Source: an uncultured Pseudomonadota bacterium (lineage in GTDB: Bacteria > Myxococcota_A > Bradymonadia > Bradymonadales > GCA-2716585). From it: 64,000 nt of DNA. Below are positions 60,314 to 64,000 of the stretch, piece after piece (positions within the stretch are counted from its first letter, which is position 1; each line of letters starts with the position of its first letter). The position numbers and the translations under genes are program-made. The DNA is taken from NCBI GenBank assembly GCA_937123825.1, contig CAKZKQ010000744.1, forward strand, positions 1 through 64,000, written 5' to 3'. Below the pieces are notes generated by a model, which ran no database searches, had not been told where the DNA came from, and saw only the letters and a program-made list of their open reading frames with translations.

Positions 60314-61486
60314 TCACTGGCCAAAAAGCTCCTGCCGAACCTGATTGAGGCCCTCAAAGGAGTGGATGTCACGGCTGAAATAGGGCACATGGCGGATGAG
60401 CGTGCGGTTGCCGGTGCGCTCGCGCAGCCCGCGCAGCGTCTGAGCGTCCAGATCGGCCAGCGTCTGGAAGTCCAGCGCGTTCTGGATCAGCGCCTGACCC
60501 AGGTCCTCCATCTGCCCGTCGTTGGGATCGCGCCCAAGACAGACCGCCAGTTGCTGGGCAAGCTCGGCGGCGGGCGTCTGCAACGCCTCGCGGGCCAGAT
60601 AGGGCTTGTGGACGCGGTTGACGATGAAGCCCCCAAAGGGGATCGACTCATCAAGCAGGCGCGCCTGCATGAACCGCGCTTCGTCCACCGTCATCGGATC
60701 GGGGCTGGTGACGACCAAAAAGGCCGACACCTCGCTGGCCAGAATCTTGCGCACCTTGTCGGCCCGCGAGCGAAAGCCTTCAAACATGTGGCTGAAGTTC
60801 AGCAAGAAGGTCTTGAGCTCGTCGAGCATCTCGGAGCCGGTAAAGCGGGCGATGGTCTTGAGCACGTAGCTGGTGCCCATGTTGAAGAGCCCAAAGCCCA
60901 GCTTGCGGGTCGCCAGCGACGGCTTGTAGATCCACTGGAGCGCCGAGCGCTCCACGGCGTCGGCCATGCGGTTGGGGGCGTCAAGGAAGTCCAGCGCGTG
61001 CGCCGTCGGCGGCGTGTCCAGCACGATCAGGTCGTAGTCGCCTTCTTCATAGAGCTCAAAGAGGCGCTCCATGGCGGCGTACTCCTGGGTTCCGGCCATG
61101 CTGGTGGAGAAGTACTGGTAGAGGCTGTTGTCGTAGATCTTGCGCCGGGTCTCTTCATCGGGCGCGTAGCGGTCGACCAGGTGGTCAAAGGAGCGCTTCA
61201 TGTCGAGCATCATGGCCCAAAGCTCGCCTTTGGGCTCCAGGCCGGCGGCGGTGAAGGCCTCCAGGGGGATCTGGCGCGCTTCGTTGTCCAGCGCATCGAC
61301 CCCCAGACTGTTGGCCAGCCGCTTGGCGGGGTCGATGGTCAACACCAGGACCTTCTTGCCTTCGAGCGCCGCGTGCAGCGCCACGACCGCCGAGATGGTC
61401 GTCTTGCCCACCCCGCCGCTGCCCACGCAGACCACAATGCGGTGTTGCTCCACGATGCCGTTGAGGTTCTCGACCCCGCTGATCAT
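60314..61486 (-). CDS. ArsA/Get3-family ATPase (second of a pair)
   Basis: A 390-residue cytoplasmic P-loop ATPase. Deviant Walker A GSGGVGKTTISA at residues 22-33, switch I VLTIDPAKRLANSLGVDAL (the ArsA-type DPA), switch II IVLDTPPTAHALDFLDAPN, and A-loop/other residues VVTSPDPMTVDEARF. It resembles one half of ArsA, and Get3 homologues in other bacteria, which use ATP to move client membrane proteins or metalloid. No Cys cluster for arsenite is evident, so arsenic export is not supported. It overlaps the upstream ATPase gene by 4 bp (ATGA), so the two are made together and may form a heterodimer. Confidence 0.85.
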   Translation of the reverse strand: MISGVENLNGIVEQHRIVVCVGSGGVGKTTISAVVALHAALEGKKVLVLTIDPAKRLANSLGVDALDNEARQIPLEAFTAAGLEPKGELWAMMLDMKRSFDHLVDRYAPDEETRRKIYDNSLYQYFSTSMAGTQEYAAMERLFELYEEGDYDLIVLDTPPTAHALDFLDAPNRMADAVERSALQWIYKPSLATRKLGFGLFNMGTSYVLKTIARFTGSEMLDELKTFLLNFSHMFEGFRSRADKVRKILASEVSAFLVVTSPDPMTVDEARFMQARLLDESIPFGGFIVNRVHKPYLAREALQTPAAELAQQLAVCLGRDPNDGQMEDLGQALIQNALDFQTLADLDAQTLRGLRERTGNRTLIRHVPYFSRDIHSFEGLNQVRQELFGQ

Positions 61487-62484
61487 GCGCCCTCCCCGGC
61501 CGACTGCATGGCGGCGCCTTGATGGCCTTTGGGGCGCTTGGATGCGGCCACCTGACGCTCGATCTGGTCGGCGATCTTGGAGACGGTCATAAAGTCGAAC
61601 CGCTCGGTGAAATAGTAGGGGATGCGAAGCTGGGGCAGGTCGATCTCGCGGTCGATCCGCTCCAGATAGCCGCGCTGAAGCTCCACGCGCTGCTGGCGGA
61701 AGGTGGCCGCCTCAAGCATGCGATCGACCGGGCCGCCGTCCCTGGGCCAGCGCTCTCTGGCGGTGTCCACGTCGCGGGTCTGGGACGGGCTGAAGGCCGG
61801 CGAGTAGACCGAGTTGGCCACCACGTAGCCCAGCGGCACCTTAAGTTCGTCGTCGACGCGGGCTTTGAGTTCGATGGTCTCGTTGACGGGCATCTCTTCG
61901 ACCAGCGTCACCAGGTTCAGGGCGGTGCGCACGGGGTCGTGGATGAGGGCGCTGATCTGAGAGGCCTCGCGGAACATGGGCCCGGAGGTGATCATGCCGG
62001 TGATGACGTCGGGGATCTGCAAGAAGAAGATGCCGTGACCGGTGGCCGGAGCATCGACGATGATCATGTCCCAGACGGGTTTGCCGGTGTCGGGATCGAC
62101 GGCCTGCTCTTCGTGCCAGGCCTTGCCCAGCAGAGTCAGCTCGTTGAGGCCAGGGATGACGCGCAGGAATGAGCGCACAAAGCGGTTTTCGAAGACGGCC
62201 TTGTAGATCGTCTTCAGGCGCAGCTTCATCAGCGCGTACTCTTCGAGCGCCACGTCGGGGGTGATGTGGGCGGCAAAAAGGTTCTCTTCGACCTCGATTT
62301 CATCGTAGCCAAGGGGGCGCGAGCCAAAAATGCGCGAAATGCGCTCTTTGGCGCCCAGGTCCAGCAGCAGGACCCGCTTGCCCCGGCGCGCGGCGGCCAG
62401 CCCAATGGCGGCAGAGATGGTCGTCTTGCCGACGCCACCCTTGCCGGTGTTGATGATGAATCTCTTGTCGAACAGGTTGGCCAT
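61483..62484 (-). CDS. ArsA/Get3-family ATPase (first of a pair)
   Basis: A 333-residue P-loop ATPase: Walker A INTGKGGVGKTTISAAI, switch I LLLDLGAKERISRIFG (DLG in place of the usual DPA), switch II MIIVDAPATGHGIFFLQIPD, and VIVANSVYSP-like segment later. Switch-I divergence and lack of obvious client-binding Cys separate it from its partner, suggesting one subunit may be regulatory. The C-terminal part (RIPYYFTERFDFMTVSKIAD) is typical of this myxobacterial/delta-proteobacterial group. The ATG has GGAGAAC about 8 bp upstream. It is coupled to the second ATPase by ATGA. Confidence 0.85.
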   Translation of the reverse strand: MANLFDKRFIINTGKGGVGKTTISAAIGLAAARRGKRVLLLDLGAKERISRIFGSRPLGYDEIEVEENLFAAHITPDVALEEYALMKLRLKTIYKAVFENRFVRSFLRVIPGLNELTLLGKAWHEEQAVDPDTGKPVWDMIIVDAPATGHGIFFLQIPDVITGMITSGPMFREASQISALIHDPVRTALNLVTLVEEMPVNETIELKARVDDELKVPLGYVVANSVYSPAFSPSQTRDVDTARERWPRDGGPVDRMLEAATFRQQRVELQRGYLERIDREIDLPQLRIPYYFTERFDFMTVSKIADQIERQVAASKRPKGHQGAAMQSAGEGA

Positions 62485-62585
62485 GCCCGCGTTCTCCAGC
62501 GCCCTTGTTGAAGGTTCAACACACCAGGGCGAGCATCGATTCTATAGATGAGCTTTGGGGGGTAAGCAAGCAATGGGGCCCTGGA

Positions 62586-63284
62586 TCAAGGCAACGCCTC
62601 CAAGGGCGTGGCACCGGCCACAGGGTTGCCCTGGGCCGCGTCGAAGCACCCTTCCATTTGCCCATCGGTCATATCCCCAAAACGGGAGATGTTGGGACCA
62701 AACTCTATGTCCCACACCAGCGCGATCCGCCGCGAAGCCAGTTCCTTGACCCGCACGGTGCCACCGATCCCCTCATGAACGACGCCGTCGTCTCCAGGGC
62801 TCAGCTCACCGTTGCCGGTGTCGTCAAACCCAAAACGCACACAGATCTCACCTTCTTCCACATCGCAGTACGTCGAGCCATCGGCCGGGGCGACCACGGT
62901 CAAGACATCGGCGTCTTCGACACCGCTGTTGAAGCGGCGGCCAATGTTTTCCTTTAGATTTGAGCCCTCGGGGTCGGCCACGTTGGTGTGGAAAAAAAGC
63001 ACGCGGTCACGCAACTCGGGTTCATCGGAGCCCGAGACCGCAAACTCCACCTGACCCATGTCGATGGTGATGTTGTTGTCGGTCAGCGAACCAAAGGGCG
63101 TGTCCCGGTCCAGGGTCCCGGCGTCGGCGCTGCGCACCTCGACCGCGTCCACACCGCCGATCTCCCCGCTGGTGCGGAACGAGCGCGTATTGCTGCACGA
63201 CCCATCGTCCGTTTCAGCGTCCTCGCCGCACCCCGCCTGGGCCACCAGGGCCGCCAGCGCCAACACCATCCACACCTTCTTCAT
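62586..63284 (-). CDS. Lipoprotein of unknown function
   Basis: About 232 residues. Signal MKKVWMVLALAALVAQAGC with lipobox QAGC, then a Cys-containing linker (DDGSCSNTRSF). The mature chain is beta-rich and acidic (VDAVEVRSADAGTLDRDTPF, ITIDMGQVEFAVSGSDEPEL, YCDVEEGEICVRFGFDDTG). No family match. The ATG chosen gives a compact signal; an in-frame ATG 18 bp upstream exists. It lies about 100 bp before the first ArsA-family gene and 36 bp after panC, so it may be the middle of a minus-strand unit. Confidence 0.74.
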   Translation of the reverse strand: MKKVWMVLALAALVAQAGCGEDAETDDGSCSNTRSFRTSGEIGGVDAVEVRSADAGTLDRDTPFGSLTDNNITIDMGQVEFAVSGSDEPELRDRVLFFHTNVADPEGSNLKENIGRRFNSGVEDADVLTVVAPADGSTYCDVEEGEICVRFGFDDTGNGELSPGDDGVVHEGIGGTVRVKELASRRIALVWDIEFGPNISRFGDMTDGQMEGCFDAAQGNPVAGATPLEALP

Positions 63285-63320
63285 TCTGCTCACCGTCATC
63301 AATCACCACCACAGATGCGC

Positions 63321-64000
63321 TCAGGGCGCCCCCAGGTGCATGTTGTCAATCAACCGCGTCTGGCCAAAAAACACTGCCAGCGCCATCACCGCACCGCCGT
63401 GGCCCATGTCACCGACCACGGGGGTCAGTTCCAGCGGATCCACAAGCTCCACATAATCGATCCGCCCTGCCGGCGCGTGGCGCCCGATGAACCCGCGGGC
63501 GTGCTCCAAGAGCGCCTCGGCGCTGCGCTGGCCGCCATCGACCTGCGCGCTGGTTGAGCGCAGCGCCCCCACCAACGCGGTGGCCTGGGCGCGGTGCGTC
63601 TCAGAGAGGTACACGTTGCGGCTGCTCATGGCCAGCCCATCGGCCTCGCGCACGATCGCGCCGCCCACAATCTCCACCGGAATGTCCAGATCGCGCACCA
63701 TCCGGCGGATCACCGCCAGTTGCTGGTAGTCCTTTTGACCAAAGACCGCCACATCGGGCTGCACGATGTTGAAGAGCTTGGTGACGACCGTGGCCACGCC
63801 CTGAAAATGGGTGGGACGCGAGGTGCCGCACAGCCCCTGGCTGACCTTCGCCACGGTGACCGTGGTCGAGGCCTTTGGATGGTACATCTGCGAGGGCTCG
63901 GGGGTGAAGACGATGTCCACCCCCACGGACTGGCACAGCGCCAGATCGCGCTCCAGATCCCTGGGATAGGCCTCCAGATCCTCACCGGGGGCAAACTGCG
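63321..64000 (-). CDS. panC: Pantothenate synthetase, partial (5' end beyond window)
   Basis: The 3' part of panC, encoding pantothenate synthetase: pantoate + beta-alanine + ATP give pantothenate, a step of coenzyme A synthesis. The frame is open to the window edge; visible residues begin at QFAPGEDLEAYPRDLERDL, matching the family's NP-x-QF-x-P-N-E-D-x-x-x-YPR. Further motifs are IVFTPEPSQMYHP, FQGVATVVTKLFNIVQPD (pantoate/ATP pocket), FGQKDYQQLAVI, and the KMSKS-like DGLAMSSRNVYL. The HIGH motif and start codon lie outside. The last part (residues about 90-201 of the visible frame) is the small C-terminal domain. Confidence 0.95.
   Translation of the reverse strand, partial: QFAPGEDLEAYPRDLERDLALCQSVGVDIVFTPEPSQMYHPKASTTVTVAKVSQGLCGTSRPTHFQGVATVVTKLFNIVQPDVAVFGQKDYQQLAVIRRMVRDLDIPVEIVGGAIVREADGLAMSSRNVYLSETHRAQATALVGALRSTSAQVDGGQRSAEALLEHARGFIGRHAPAGRIDYVELVDPLELTPVVGDMGHGGAVMALAVFFGQTRLIDNMHLGAP

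Overview
The window reads as chromosome of a high-GC, two-membrane bacterium of the Myxococcota/Bradymonadales (former delta-proteobacterial) kind. The reasons are the many lipoproteins whose lipobox Cys is followed by an Asp/Thr/Asn/Pro-rich linker, Hanks-type Ser/Thr kinases including one fused to a formylglycine-generating-enzyme (FGE)-like domain, exported FGE-like paralogues, a PEP/pyruvate-binding lipoprotein, a paired ArsA-type ATPase locus, and eCIS-associated polymorphic toxins. This placement is inference from gene content only. I found no rRNA, tRNA, CRISPR array, transposase or phage structural gene.

Layout. 1-630: repeat-rich non-coding DNA. 630-6357: a Ser/Thr kinase, two translationally coupled exported FGE-like paralogues sharing an identical 109-residue block, and a SpoIID/LytB protein. 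6896-8091: an M50 membrane protease and a small anchored protein. 8175-12438: an eCIS-type tandem AAA+ ATPase, an EndoU-like polymorphic toxin and a small acidic putative immunity protein, all on the minus strand. 12560-20505: a beta-propeller-like lipoprotein, a large PEP/pyruvate-binding lipoprotein, a secreted matrixin-like metalloprotease with a lipoprotein partner, and a sulfite-oxidase-fold oxidoreductase. 20896-22860: five small envelope proteins (holin-X, DUF883-like and YtxH-like). 23104-31528: a minus-strand block with an HTTM-like membrane protein, HD nucleotidase, lipoprotein, SAM hydrolase, FabL, an alpha/beta hydrolase and a PQQ-sugar-dehydrogenase/cytochrome c lipoprotein; several genes are coupled by 4-bp overlaps. 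31872-32114: a 243-bp segment bounded by a perfect 17-bp inverted repeat. 32179-36434: a kinase-FGE fusion and a collagen-like lipoprotein.

36776-51623 is the most striking part. A 2058-residue DUF4157 (eCIS-core) protein with an unrecognised C-terminal cargo is followed on the same strand by six tightly packed genes encoding leucine-rich-repeat or LRR-like proteins and two unknown proteins. With the ATPase-EndoU cassette about 35 kb away, the window holds two toxin loci of the kind normally linked to extracellular contractile injection systems, yet no sheath, tube or baseplate gene.

51856-64000: lipoproteins (one DUF4349), an SPFH/band-7 lipoprotein, an anchored coiled-coil protein next to an inverted-repeat element, an L7/L12-like/multi-TM fusion, a TPR lipoprotein, two overlapping ArsA-family ATPases, a lipoprotein and the 3' part of panC, which runs off the window.

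Starts were chosen by eye from Shine-Dalgarno-like sequence, gene overlap and signal-peptide geometry. Several GTG/TTG starts are likely; doubtful ones are flagged.
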